Part shown: one piece after another, positions 1 through 8,195 of the stretch
Layout: every line of letters starts with the position of its first letter
Position numbering within the stretch: the first letter of the stretch is position 1
Origin: Ruminococcaceae bacterium UBA1036
Lineage (GTDB): Bacteria > Bacillota > Clostridia > Oscillospirales > Acutalibacteraceae
Direction of reading: 5' to 3'
Length of the DNA: 42,603 nucleotides
NCBI GenBank assembly: GCA_002316805.1
Contig: DCEF01000009.1
Location: 1 to 42,603, forward strand
The notes under the pieces: model-generated
Databases searched by the model: none
The model's input: the letters and a program-made list of their open reading frames with translations, nothing else
Told to the model about the DNA's origin: nothing
Made by a program: the position numbers and the translations under genes

Positions 1-25
1 AATAAGTAGTGCCAACACAAAAGGG

Positions 26-55
26 ATGGCTCCCCGCACAAGTGCGGGGAGCCAT
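26..55. other. Perfect 14-bp inverted repeat
   Basis: Arms at 26-39 and 42-55 are exact reverse complements (core GGCTCCCCGCAC) separated by two A residues. As RNA this is a very stable hairpin. Neither side is followed by a clean U-run: the plus side continues TGTCATTC and the minus side CCCTTTTGTG. It could be a weak terminator for a gene left of the window or for the minus-strand gene at 139-378, or a protected 3' end. Confidence 0.5.
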
Positions 56-79
56 TGTCATTCACATCGCCGCATTGAA

Positions 80-114
80 AGCAGCTGCATGGATTCTCAT
101 GCAACTGCTTTTTT
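80..114 (+). terminator. Likely Rho-independent terminator
   Basis: Arms AGCAGCTGCATG (80-91) and CATGCAACTGCT (98-109) form a stem with one mismatch and a six-base loop. A run of six T at 109-114 follows on the plus strand. It would end a transcript entering from the left of the window. Read on the minus strand it could also assist ending of the 139-378 gene, but only three T follow there. Confidence 0.55.
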
Positions 115-138
115 GTATGGCTCAAATTAAATTGAAAT

Positions 139-378
139 TTAATCTTTAGTTTCTGTAGTTTTTGCTTTTTTACTATTATTTACTGGCGGCTTCGGAATTG
201 TATAGAGATCGGAATAAGAATCTGCTTCAGAATCGGTTTCTGGCGGTGTAGGAATAAGTCCAGTACACTCGGTGCCTGAAACAACTGAATTTGTGCAAGA
301 ATAAATATATTCGTCATCATCATCTTTTGGCGCCATTTGCTTATTTTCTGGTTTGCTCTTATCTGCGTCTTTATCCAT
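139..378 (-). CDS. Small acidic Cys/Pro-containing protein of unknown function
   Basis: A 79-residue protein that I do not recognise with certainty. The start is ATG at 378, because AGGAGG (complement at 388-393) lies nine bases before it; an earlier in-frame GTG overlaps that ribosome site. Both ends are charged and low-complexity (Lys/Asp/Glu-rich), with a DDDDEYIYSC stretch near residue 21. The centre carries two cysteines and a CTGLIPTPP segment followed by an acidic Ser/Tyr stretch. There is no signal peptide and no membrane segment. The compact central motif between disordered ends suggests a conserved linear element, possibly metal binding or a peptide precursor, but this is inference. 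It stands alone, with its own ribosome site and a hairpin-rich region downstream. Confidence 0.65.
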   Translation of the reverse strand: MDKDADKSKPENKQMAPKDDDDEYIYSCTNSVVSGTECTGLIPTPPETDSEADSYSDLYTIPKPPVNNSKKAKTTETKD

Positions 379-508
379 GATATAATTCCTCCTCACTCAG
401 AAAATTATCTTTCCCAGATTTGGAGAAAATAATCTTGATAAATATATTTGCATAAGACAAGCAGCATACATATACGAATACAAATCTTTAAAATATTACT
501 GATTTGTA

Positions 509-1396
509 TTACAGCTCCGATATTTCAATTTGGTTTTGTCCCTTTTTTTTAGCAATATATAGGGCATGGCTTGCTGCATTTAGAAGCTTTGATTCTTCCC
601 CTTCATGCTGCTTTGCCGATGTGGAAGCAATGCCGGCACTTACAGTAATAGATGCCGTTTGCTCATGAATCTGCTGAACATGGGATGATTTAACAGATTC
701 CTGTACTTTAAGGCAAAAATGTTCGGCATTTTCAGCGTCTGTATTTGGCATTACAAGTAAAAACTCATTCCCGCTGTAATGAGATGCGTAACCTCCACTA
801 AGCTCTGCTTCGCAGCTTATAGCGTTGGCTACTTGTTTTAGGCGTTCGTCACCTTTAAAGCGGCCATATTTTTCATTATACTGCCTGAAAGAATCAATAC
901 TGATAAAAATGCAGGAGATAGGTGTGTCACTGCGGACTGAGCTGTTGTATTCTTCTTTAAATTTTTCTTCAAAGCCATATCTGTTTGGGATACCCGTCAG
1001 CCTGTCGGTAATTGAAATGCTGTTTATTTGTTGTTTTAGCTCTTGAAGCTCAGCCTTTTTCTTTTTAAGGCGTACTTTTAAAATTCCGATTGCAATGATT
1101 ACTGCGGCGATTGACAACACAGTAATGATAATCTCCTGGAGGCCTGCAGAACTATATTTAAATGGGTGATTGGGAAGAGAAAGAGTAATAAACGCGTATA
1201 TAATTGCAATTATTCCGCTCGGGATGCCTGATGAAAATCCACCGAAGCAAGTGAAAAAGACAACAGCTGCCAGAAGAATTATTTCTGCGCCTGAAACATT
1301 AAAAATCCGCAGCAGCACACATAAAGCTGTCATCAACAAAGCATTCAGCAATGCTAAAGAATATACTTTTGATTTTTTTCCATAATACTTCTCCAT
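509..1396 (-). CDS. Membrane GGDEF-domain protein with degenerate signature
   Basis: The 295-residue protein has about four hydrophobic segments in residues 12-105, a charged coiled-coil linker at about 106-127, and a GGDEF domain from about 130 to the end. The TDRLTGIPNR entry motif (130-139) is intact, but the signature loop is SGNEF (208-212) instead of GG[DE]EF. The third position is normally an acidic metal-binding residue, so cyclic-di-GMP synthesis is doubtful; the domain may bind GTP or act as a sensor. No RxxD inhibitory site is visible upstream of the loop. No strong ribosome site precedes the ATG at 1396. The short membrane domain suggests sensing at the membrane, ligand unknown. 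It is transcribed away from the ktr genes. Confidence 0.85.
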   Translation of the reverse strand: MEKYYGKKSKVYSLALLNALLMTALCVLLRIFNVSGAEIILLAAVVFFTCFGGFSSGIPSGIIAIIYAFITLSLPNHPFKYSSAGLQEIIITVLSIAAVIIAIGILKVRLKKKKAELQELKQQINSISITDRLTGIPNRYGFEEKFKEEYNSSVRSDTPISCIFISIDSFRQYNEKYGRFKGDERLKQVANAISCEAELSGGYASHYSGNEFLLVMPNTDAENAEHFCLKVQESVKSSHVQQIHEQTASITVSAGIASTSAKQHEGEESKLLNAASHALYIAKKKGQNQIEISEL

Positions 1397-1516
1397 ATTT
1401 TATTTTAAATAAATAACATTATAATCCAATTGCTCTTTTATGTCAAAAATGCAATTTATAAAATATGAACCTAAATGTAAAATTGTAGAGGCGTACTAAA
1501 CTATAAAAGCATATAA

Positions 1517-1558
1517 AAAAGGCGGTAATCTTCACTTTCCGGGAGAAAACCGCCTTTT
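1517..1558 (-). terminator. Rho-independent terminator after ktrA
   Basis: AAAAGGCGGT (1517-1526) pairs with ACCGCCTTTT (1549-1558). On the minus strand the stem is followed by a T-run, so it ends the ktrB-ktrA transcript. It also has T residues on the plus side and may work in both directions. Confidence 0.8.
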
Positions 1559-1605
1559 ATTTATAAGAGCTGCAATATGGCCTAAATGTGAGAACATAAA
1601 ATATT

Positions 1606-2259
1606 TTATTCTTCTTCAAGTTTCTGTATATCGCGGTTAAGACCTATAATTACGAGAATATCATCTGACTGTATAATATAGTCAGATTTTGGAGACACAA
1701 CTATCGAAACTCCATTTTTAATTGCAATGATGCTTATACCAGACTCTTGGCGTATATGTGCATCTTTTAGGGATTGGTTGACCCATTTTTTGGGTGGGAT
1801 AATCTCCATGATGCTGTTGTCTTTCGAAAGTTCAATAAAATCAAGCACATTGGTTTTTGAGAGATTATGCGCGACACGAATACCCATATCTTTTTCAGGG
1901 AAAACAACCCTGTCAGCGCCTACTTTTTCCAAAACGCGTGCGTGCAGGTCATTCTGTGCTTTTGACACGACATAAGGAACGCCAGCTTCTTTAAGGAGGA
2001 TCGTTGTTAAAATACTGCTTTGCATATCATTACCTATTGCAACAATCGCAACATCAAAATTTCTAATTCCAATTGACTTTAGAAGATTCTCATTTGTGAC
2101 ATCGCCTGTTATAGCATGTGTGACGCTTTCAGAAAGCTGACTAATGTTTTCTTCATGTGAATCAATGGCCAGCACATTAAAGCCCATGTCTGCAAGTGAA
2201 TTTGCTACACTTGTGCCAAACCTTCCGAGGCCAAGTACTGCAAATGATTTTTTTTTCAA
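1606..2259 (-). CDS. ktrA: KtrA/TrkA-type potassium channel regulatory subunit
   Basis: This 217-residue cytoplasmic RCK protein gates the KtrB potassium transporter. Residues 5-130 form the RCK_N Rossmann domain, with the nucleotide motif GLGRFG at about 10-15 and an acidic residue ending the second strand (AIDSHEEN) that fits NAD(H)/ATP-type binding. Residues about 140-217 form the RCK_C domain, which in this family can bind cyclic-di-AMP. The length fits KtrA rather than the doubled TrkA of proteobacteria. It lies 45 bp downstream of ktrB with a GGAGG-type ribosome site, so the two are one operon. No riboswitch was seen upstream of the operon. Confidence 0.93.
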   Translation of the reverse strand: MKKKSFAVLGLGRFGTSVANSLADMGFNVLAIDSHEENISQLSESVTHAITGDVTNENLLKSIGIRNFDVAIVAIGNDMQSSILTTILLKEAGVPYVVSKAQNDLHARVLEKVGADRVVFPEKDMGIRVAHNLSKTNVLDFIELSKDNSIMEIIPPKKWVNQSLKDAHIRQESGISIIAIKNGVSIVVSPKSDYIIQSDDILVIIGLNRDIQKLEEE

Positions 2260-2304
2260 AGTAAAGTTGCCTCCTTATATAAATTCGAAATATAAATTCG
2301 AATA

Positions 2305-3702
2305 TTATCCGATAGCTATTTTTTCCTCTGGAAAACTGAATTTTGCTTGGCCTCTTTCAGAACGGTTTGAGATTGCCAGAATAATAGAAAGGATGCCGAC
2401 ACGTCCAAAGTACATTGTAATGATAAGTGCAATATGGCTTATAGCACTTAACTTAGATGTAATGCCGAGTGTAAGCCCAACTGTACCAAAAGCAGATGTT
2501 GTTTCATAAAGAGCGCTCATTAAATCAACGTGATCAGCTGATACAAGCACTGTAGTTACAATGCAGATCTGCATAAGGCCGATAAATGCAACTACAAAAG
2601 CTTTTTTTATAAGGGAGCGCGGCAGCTTTTTCTGGAATGCCTCAACATCTTCGCGGCCTTTAAAAACAGAAGCAACTGTAAGAAGTATAGTTGCAAACGT
2701 TGTCGTTTTTATACCTCCTGCGGTTGAGCCTGGCGAAGCACCTACAAACATCAGAAAAATTGTCACGAAAATGGAAGAAACACGCATACTGGCCAGATTG
2801 ATCGTATTAAATCCGGCAGTACGCGGGGTGACCGACATAAACATTGCAGCAAGAATTTTGCCGCCACATGACAATGAGCCTAAAGTTTTCGGATTGTTGT
2901 ACTCTGCAAAGAAAAAGAAAAGGAATCCAAAAAGGAGAAGGGCACCGGTTGTTACCAGCACGAGTTTTGTGTGAAGACGCAGTTTTGCAGGGGAACTTCC
3001 TCTTCTGCTGATGATATCACTTAAAACTGCAAATCCCAAGCCACCAATTACTATGAGGCTCATTATTACGATGCTTACAAGAGGATCTTCGGCAAATGCG
3101 CCGAGGTTGCTGAATTTTCCGCTGTATCCTCCCATTATATCAAAACCGGCATTGCAGAATGCGGAAATTGAGTGGAATATACCAAAATAAATCCCTTTGG
3201 CTACTCCGAACTTCGGAATAAAGCGTATTGACAGCAGAGCTGCTCCTGTTCCTTCGATTACGAATGTGCCAATAAGAATTTTCCGCGTTAACGACACAAC
3301 CCCCTGCAAGTCATCACGATTGATAGATTCCGCAAGGATCATACGTTCCTTGAGCGAAATTTTTTGCCCAAGTGCCAATGCGAACGTTGTCGCAACGATC
3401 ATGAACCCCAACCCGCCTATCTGAATCAGTGCCAAAATCACGATCTGCCCAAAAAGCGTCCAGCTTGTGTAAGTATCGACTACCACCAGCCCAGTCACGC
3501 ATGTGGCGGATGTAGATGTAAAAAGGGCTGTCAAGAACCCAAGGCTTTGCCCGCTTTTTGAGGCTATTGGAAGGGTTAATAAAATTGCCCCACAAAAAAT
3601 TACAGCGGCGAAGCTTATTGCTACGGTTTGCACAGGCTTTATATGGAAGGCCCTGCTGACATTTTTTGGGGGATGAAAACAAAAACTCAAACTTTTTTGC
3701 AT
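2305..3702 (-). CDS. ktrB: KtrB/TrkH-family potassium uptake membrane subunit
   Basis: A 465-residue polytopic membrane protein of the SKT superfamily, which moves K+ (often with Na+) across the cytoplasmic membrane. Repeated membrane-pore-membrane units are visible, with selectivity-loop glycines in segments such as SATCVTGLVVVDT, SAFCNAGFDIMGG, TPRTAGFNT and TSAFGTVGLT. The start is uncertain: ATG at 3702 lies directly against AGGAG with no spacing, whereas an in-frame TTG four codons later would have about twelve bases of spacing. The difference is four residues. It is first gene of the ktrB-ktrA operon. Confidence 0.92.
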   Translation of the reverse strand: MQKSLSFCFHPPKNVSRAFHIKPVQTVAISFAAVIFCGAILLTLPIASKSGQSLGFLTALFTSTSATCVTGLVVVDTYTSWTLFGQIVILALIQIGGLGFMIVATTFALALGQKISLKERMILAESINRDDLQGVVSLTRKILIGTFVIEGTGAALLSIRFIPKFGVAKGIYFGIFHSISAFCNAGFDIMGGYSGKFSNLGAFAEDPLVSIVIMSLIVIGGLGFAVLSDIISRRGSSPAKLRLHTKLVLVTTGALLLFGFLFFFFAEYNNPKTLGSLSCGGKILAAMFMSVTPRTAGFNTINLASMRVSSIFVTIFLMFVGASPGSTAGGIKTTTFATILLTVASVFKGREDVEAFQKKLPRSLIKKAFVVAFIGLMQICIVTTVLVSADHVDLMSALYETTSAFGTVGLTLGITSKLSAISHIALIITMYFGRVGILSIILAISNRSERGQAKFSFPEEKIAIG

Positions 3703-3750
3703 CTCCTGATCAATAAATTGTAAATTCTTTCATTTCTGCAATACCGTATC

Positions 3751-3779
3751 ATGCTATCACTTAGTATATAGAAAGTCAA
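3751..3779 (-). promoter_or_regulatory. Putative sigma-A promoter of ktrBA
   Basis: On the minus strand TTGACT (3774-3779) is followed after 17 bases by TAGCAT (3751-3756). The site lies about 50 bases before the ktrB start. The -35 is good and the -10 matches four of six consensus positions. Confidence 0.5.
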
Positions 3780-3880
3780 TTCCTAAAATTATGGTGGAAC
3801 AAATAATTATTTTAGTCAATATGATTAGCACTTTTATGCTTGAAATGATTATCAAAATAACAATTATAAAATTCAGGGCT

Positions 3881-3929
3881 GAAAAAAATAAGAAAAGGAA
3901 GCTACAAAACTTTCGCTTTGAAGCTTCCT
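3881..3929 (-). terminator. Rho-independent terminator after the CBS gene
   Basis: AGGAAGCT (3896-3903) pairs with AGCTTCCT (3922-3929). Read on the minus strand the hairpin is followed by a T-rich tract (complement of 3881-3895), immediately downstream of the CBS-domain gene. Confidence 0.8.
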
Positions 3930-3962
3930 GAATAAACAGAAAAAAGAGAATCATTTTTGAAG

Positions 3963-4388
3963 TTAAATGGTTCCAGAATGGCGGGAAATGTTCTTTAAAG
4001 CACTTCCAGCACTATCTTGAAACTGCGGCTCAACCGAAATGTCCCCAAGGGCGACAATCCCAACGAGACGCCCGTTTTCTGCGATAGGAAGGCGGCGTAT
4101 CTGCCTGCTTCCCATAAGTTGAGCTGCTTCCTGAACATCCATTTCGGGATTTCCAACTGCCGGATCGGCAGACATTATCTCGTCTACTTTCTGCTGTCTT
4201 ATATTTTTGCCTTGAGCCATGCACCTTAAAGCAATATCACGGTCTGTGATTATGCCTTTGACTTTTCCGTCACAGCACACAGGAATTGACCCGCAGTTAT
4301 ATTTCCGCATTAATTGTGCTGCATATTCTGCCGTATCGTCGCATTTAACAGAAGCAATATCTTTTGACATAATTTCTTTTACTTTCAT
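3963..4388 (-). CDS. Two-CBS-domain protein
   Basis: The 141-residue cytoplasmic protein consists of two CBS motifs (about 5-57 and 70-125) and a short tail, with no attached enzyme. Typical CBS features are VKEIMSKDIASV, GIITDRDIALR and GIVALGDIS. Stand-alone CBS pairs bind adenosyl nucleotides and often regulate other proteins or respond to stress. The start is ATG at 4388, with GAGGTG nine bases upstream; an in-frame GTG four codons earlier overlaps that ribosome site. The gene is monocistronic, followed at once by a terminator, and divergent from the alanyl-tRNA editing gene. Its partner cannot be told from context. Confidence 0.88.
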   Translation of the reverse strand: MKVKEIMSKDIASVKCDDTAEYAAQLMRKYNCGSIPVCCDGKVKGIITDRDIALRCMAQGKNIRQQKVDEIMSADPAVGNPEMDVQEAAQLMGSRQIRRLPIAENGRLVGIVALGDISVEPQFQDSAGSALKNISRHSGTI

Positions 4389-4805
4389 GGCAAGCTTCAC
4401 CTCACTGGTAGTTTTTCCGGCTTGCGGCGAAATTATTACGGATTTTAACCATATAAAGGGCTTTTACTATTGAAGGGTGGCTAAACTCAGAATATAATAG
4501 CTATATAAGTTTATTATTTTAAACTATACACACACCTCGGCATTATTGCAGAAGTGTTTTTTACTGGTAGCTTGCTGTTAAGCGCGTGAACTTTTGTTTT
4601 TTAGTTGTGTCATTCTTTCAGTATCTGAATATAAGATACACTTAATAGATACACTTAATACACTTTATTTTTAATATACAATTATAACTATAACCCGCCT
4701 TACTTGTTCTTTGAAAATGACACAATATATCGGAATCCTTGCATATAAATATAAAGATAAATTTTAGTAAGATAGATTTTAGTGGAAAGCAAAAGGGGAA
4801 TGATA
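4389..4805. other. Divergent intergenic region with short tandem repeat
   Basis: No gene is supported in these 417 bases between the divergent CBS and alanyl-tRNA editing genes. The region is AT-rich and must hold both promoters, but no pair of boxes stands out. The 13-base unit AGATACACTTAAT occurs twice in direct tandem (4634-4646 and 4647-4659), followed by a partial third copy (ACACTT, 4660-4665). Minus-strand open frames across the end of the region run into the real gene at 4806 and look spurious. Confidence 0.6.
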
Positions 4806-5963
4806 ATGACAGAGAAACTTTATTATAAAAATCCCTATCAGAAAGTTTTTTCTGCACATGTTTTAAAATGTGAAAAGGAAAAGGGCAATTGGCAGGTTGT
4901 GCTTGACCGCACTGCTTTTTACCCGGAAGGTGGTGGGCAACCTGCAGATATAGGAGTGCTCGATCTTGCAAATGTGACTGATGTGCAGGTTTATGGGGAC
5001 GAGATAGTGCATACTACGGACAGGCCGTTAAATGCAGGCTCGGCTGTAATGGGTGGCGTTAACTGGGAACACCGGTTTCGCCTTATGCAGCAGCATACAG
5101 GTGAACACATCGTTTCAGGCATTGCTAATCGGCTTTATGGCGTAGACAATGTGGGATTCCACATGGGCGAAAAAAACATGACGGTGGATTGGAACGGTCG
5201 CCTTAAAAACGACCAGTTAAGGCTGATTGAGCGCCTTGCAAATGAGGCTGTTTACAGCAACCTGCCTGTGAGCGCAGAATTTCCGCCACCTGAAAAGCTA
5301 AACGACATGAACTACAGAAGTAAAAAAGAACTTACTGGCCGTATCCGTATTGTAACGGTACCCGGCTATGATATGTGTGCCTGCTGCGGAACCCATGTTG
5401 CCTTTACCGGTGAAATTGGGGCAATTAAGCTTCTGACTTCACAGAATTACAAAGGCGGCACGCGTGTCACGCTTGCCTGCGGAACCCAGGCTATGGAAGA
5501 CTTTGAACTGAAACAGCAGAATGTTATGGCTGTTTCTTCGCTGCTTTCTGCAAAACCTGAAGAGATAGCAGATGCTGTCAGCCATCTTGTAGATGATAAT
5601 GAAAGGCTTAAACATGAGCTGTCTGAAACGCGAGGCCACCTGCTTGAGATGAAAGCAGATGCTTTTGAGAAAGGATGTGGAAACATCACTGTGTTTGAAA
5701 AAAGTTTTTTGCCAGATGATATGCGAAAATATGCCATTATGCTTGCTAAAAGAGGCGGCGGTGTTGCCGCTGTTTTCTGTGGCGCAGACGGCGGTTACCG
5801 CTATGCTATGGCTGGCAGTAACAATGATGTCCGCCCAATAGGCAAAAAGCTTGATGCTGAATTTTCTGGGCGTGGGGGAGGCTCGAAGGAACTTTTTCAG
5901 GGTTCAGTAAAAGGAAAGCAGTCAGAGCTTGAGTACTTTTTTCAGCAACTAAGCAGTATATAA
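4806..5963 (+). CDS. Alanyl-tRNA editing protein (AlaX type with DHHA1 domain)
   Basis: The 385-residue enzyme resembles the editing half of alanyl-tRNA synthetase and would hydrolyse Ser- or Gly-mischarged tRNA-Ala in trans. Residues 1-85 match the beta-barrel AlaX N-domain (FYPEGGGQPAD at 38-48). The zinc-dependent editing site is complete: HTGEH (H97, H101) and CACCGTH (C193, H197). A DHHA1 domain occupies about 300-383 (glycine-rich SGRGGGSKE near the end). No synthetase catalytic domain is present. The start is ATG at 4806, seven bases after AGGGG; ATG at 4800 and GTG at 4782 lie too close to or upstream of that site. It stands alone. Confidence 0.92.
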   Translation: MTEKLYYKNPYQKVFSAHVLKCEKEKGNWQVVLDRTAFYPEGGGQPADIGVLDLANVTDVQVYGDEIVHTTDRPLNAGSAVMGGVNWEHRFRLMQQHTGEHIVSGIANRLYGVDNVGFHMGEKNMTVDWNGRLKNDQLRLIERLANEAVYSNLPVSAEFPPPEKLNDMNYRSKKELTGRIRIVTVPGYDMCACCGTHVAFTGEIGAIKLLTSQNYKGGTRVTLACGTQAMEDFELKQQNVMAVSSLLSAKPEEIADAVSHLVDDNERLKHELSETRGHLLEMKADAFEKGCGNITVFEKSFLPDDMRKYAIMLAKRGGGVAAVFCGADGGYRYAMAGSNNDVRPIGKKLDAEFSGRGGGSKELFQGSVKGKQSELEYFFQQLSSI

Positions 5964-6024
5964 AGTCATTCCAGACGAAATTATTATTAATTGTTTATAA
6001 ATTATGGATTTTCAGACTTTGTTA

Positions 6025-6059
6025 TTGCATAATCATTTTAGTTGTGATATATTTAACAC
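6025..6059 (+). promoter_or_regulatory. Promoter of the butyrate operon with candidate Rex operator
   Basis: TTGCAT (6025-6030) and TATATT (6048-6053) are separated by exactly 17 bases. The 18-mer TTGTGATATATTTAACAC at 6042-6059 overlaps the -10 and matches the Rex consensus TTGTTAA-N4-TTAACAA at 11 of 14 fixed positions. Rex is known to repress butyryl-CoA genes in clostridia when the NADH/NAD+ ratio is low. Overlap with the -10 fits repression. The Rex assignment is inferred from sequence match only, and a second possible promoter (TTGCTT at 6078, TAATTT at 6101) lies downstream. Confidence 0.6.
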
Positions 6060-6144
6060 AGTAGATTCTTTTAGTGATTGCTTTCAAAATCAGCAGTCAA
6101 TAATTTACATTTTTCAATAAAAAATATGAATGGAGGAAATTTAA

Positions 6145-7329
6145 ATGGCAAAGAAAATTGTACTGGCAGGAGCCTGCCGTACCCCTATAGGCAAAATGGG
6201 TGGAATGTTTTCAAACACGTCATCTAAAGATCTTGGTGTTGTCGCTGTAAAAGAAGCGCTTAAACGTGCTGGCATTAAACCAGATGATGTAGATGAAACG
6301 CTTTTCGGCTGTGTCCTTCAGGCAGGCCTCGGTCAGAATGTTGCCCGTCAGGTTTCCATAGGTGCTGGTATACCAGTTACACGTCCAGCTCTTACAATAA
6401 ACGATGTCTGCGGTTCAGGCCTTAAGTCGGTGAACCTTGCTGCCGATTTAATCACAGCCGGTGAAGCCGATGTGATCGTTGCTGGTGGTACTGAAAATAT
6501 GTCAATGGCACCATTCTTACTTCAAAAAGCACGTTATGGCTATAGAATGAGAGACGGCAAACTCGTTGATGAAATGATAAAAGATGGTCTGTGGGATGCA
6601 TTCAATGATTACCATATGGGTATGACAGCGGAAAATGTTGCAGAAAAATATGGTATAACCCGCAGGATGCAGGATGAATTTGCAGCCGACAGCCAGCAGA
6701 AATGCGAAAAAGCAATGGCTGAAGGTAAATTTAAAGATGAAATTGTTCCAGTGCAGGTAAGCGTCAGGAAGAAAGGCCTTGTTACGTATGATCAGGATGA
6801 AGGTCCACGCAAGGGCGTTACTGCTGACAGCATTGGCAACTTAAAACCTGCGTTTAAGCCAGGTGGGACTGTTACTGCCGGTAATGCTTCAGGCATTAAC
6901 GACGCTGCATCCGCTATTGTTGTAATGAGTGAAGAAAAGGCTAAGGAATTAGGCGTTAAACCGATGGTTACTTGGGTAGCAGGTTCATGGGCCGGTGTTG
7001 ATCCTGCTTATATGGGCCTTGGTCCGATTGCTGCAACAAAGAAAGTCATGGCGAAAACAGGCCTCAAAGTTGAAGATATGGATTTGATCGAAGCTAACGA
7101 AGCATTTGCGGCGCAGTCTATCGAAGTTTGCAGAGAACTTAACTTTGATATGGACAAAGTCAACGTAAACGGCGGTGCAATCGCGCTCGGACATCCTATC
7201 GGGGCTTCCGGATGCCGTATACTCACTACTCTTCTTTACGAAATGAAGAAGAGGCATTCAAAGTACGGCCTTGCCACTCTCTGCGTAGGCGGCGGCATGG
7301 GTATTGCAACAATAGTTAAACAGGATTGA
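6145..7329 (+). CDS. thl: Acetyl-CoA C-acetyltransferase (thiolase)
   Basis: The 394-residue biosynthetic thiolase condenses two acetyl-CoA to acetoacetyl-CoA, the entry step of the butyrate pathway. The nucleophilic cysteine is C89 in NDVCGSGLKSV. The C-terminal motifs NGGAIALGHPIGASG (active-site His) and CVGGGMGIA (second catalytic Cys) are intact, and the length is typical. GGAGGA lies about nine bases before the ATG. It is first gene of a seven-gene operon and directly follows the promoter with the candidate Rex operator. Reading of longer chains (for example to caproate) by the same enzymes is possible but cannot be judged from sequence. Confidence 0.96.
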   Translation: MAKKIVLAGACRTPIGKMGGMFSNTSSKDLGVVAVKEALKRAGIKPDDVDETLFGCVLQAGLGQNVARQVSIGAGIPVTRPALTINDVCGSGLKSVNLAADLITAGEADVIVAGGTENMSMAPFLLQKARYGYRMRDGKLVDEMIKDGLWDAFNDYHMGMTAENVAEKYGITRRMQDEFAADSQQKCEKAMAEGKFKDEIVPVQVSVRKKGLVTYDQDEGPRKGVTADSIGNLKPAFKPGGTVTAGNASGINDAASAIVVMSEEKAKELGVKPMVTWVAGSWAGVDPAYMGLGPIAATKKVMAKTGLKVEDMDLIEANEAFAAQSIEVCRELNFDMDKVNVNGGAIALGHPIGASGCRILTTLLYEMKKRHSKYGLATLCVGGGMGIATIVKQD

Positions 7330-7367
7330 TTTTTTCCGATATCGGTTAAAAGGAGGCTGAATTAATT

Positions 7368-8144
7368 ATGAGCTTTGTGAAATATGAGCAAAAGGATTTT
7401 GTTGGCATTGTCACAATAGACCGTGAAAAAGCTCTGAATGCCCTTAATACCGAAGTATTAAAGGACCTCGAAAATGTTATTGATGCTATTCCGCTTGATG
7501 GTACAAGGTGTGTCATTATCACTGGTGCTGGCAAAAAATCATTTGTTGCCGGTGCTGATATCGGTGAAATGAAGGACATGACAAAAGAAGAAGGCAGCCA
7601 GTTTGGCACGAGAGGAAATGCTGTTTTCCGCAAAATTGAAAAGTTCCCTGTGCCTGTAATTGCGGCCGTTAACGGCTATGCTCTCGGCGGCGGATGCGAA
7701 CTTTCACTTTGCTGTGACATTCGCATTGCTTCGGAAAATGCAGTTTTTGGGCAGCCTGAAGCAGGGCTTGGCATTACACCGGGCTTTGGCGGCACACAGC
7801 GCCTTGCGCGCACAATCGGCGTAGGCAAGGCAAAAGAAATGATATATTCATGCGGTAAAGTACATGCCGATGAAGCTTTAAAGTTAGGCCTTGTAAATGC
7901 AGTTTATCCTTCTGACCAGCTTATGGATGAATGCATGAAACTTGCTGGCAAGATCTCAAGGAATGCCCCAATTGCTGTTCGCCAGTGCAAAAAGGCCATA
8001 AACCTTGGTTTGCAGATGGATATAGATTCAGCGGTTGCGTTGGAGCCTGAGCTTTTCGGAGCATGTTTCGGCACTAAAGACCAAAAGAACGCAATGACTG
8101 CTTTTTGTGAAAAGCGCAAACCGGATCCATTTGTAAATAAGTAG
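7368..8144 (+). CDS. crt: 3-hydroxybutyryl-CoA dehydratase (crotonase)
   Basis: The 258-residue enoyl-CoA hydratase family enzyme dehydrates 3-hydroxybutyryl-CoA to crotonyl-CoA. The oxyanion-hole segment FVAGADIGEM (about 59-68) and ALGGGCELSLCCD (105-117) are present. The two catalytic glutamates are E111 (GGGCEL) and E131 (FGQPEAGLG). The length is that of clostridial Crt. A ribosome site AAGGAGG precedes the ATG at 7368, 38 bp after the thiolase stop. Its position between thiolase and the CoA transferase supports the butyrate role over fatty acid breakdown. Confidence 0.95.
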   Translation: MSFVKYEQKDFVGIVTIDREKALNALNTEVLKDLENVIDAIPLDGTRCVIITGAGKKSFVAGADIGEMKDMTKEEGSQFGTRGNAVFRKIEKFPVPVIAAVNGYALGGGCELSLCCDIRIASENAVFGQPEAGLGITPGFGGTQRLARTIGVGKAKEMIYSCGKVHADEALKLGLVNAVYPSDQLMDECMKLAGKISRNAPIAVRQCKKAINLGLQMDIDSAVALEPELFGACFGTKDQKNAMTAFCEKRKPDPFVNK

Positions 8145-8195
8145 TTGTTTATCCTACCTGGTATAACATACTGCATAAAAAGGTGATATGCGAAA

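Noticed and set aside
3757..3954. Minus-strand open frame of 65 codons with hydrophobic low-complexity product
   Set aside because: It is made almost only of Ile, Leu, Phe and Lys from AT-rich DNA, contains the CBS gene's terminator and part of the ktr promoter, and has no ribosome site.
3703..3962. Possible cyclic-di-AMP riboswitch before ktrB
   Set aside because: KtrAB genes often have one, but the 260 bases upstream lack the conserved ydaO-type blocks and contain the CBS gene's terminator.
4642..4971. Minus-strand open frame across the alaX start
   Set aside because: It overlaps the well supported alanyl-tRNA editing gene on the other strand and has an AT-rich tail; no ribosome site.
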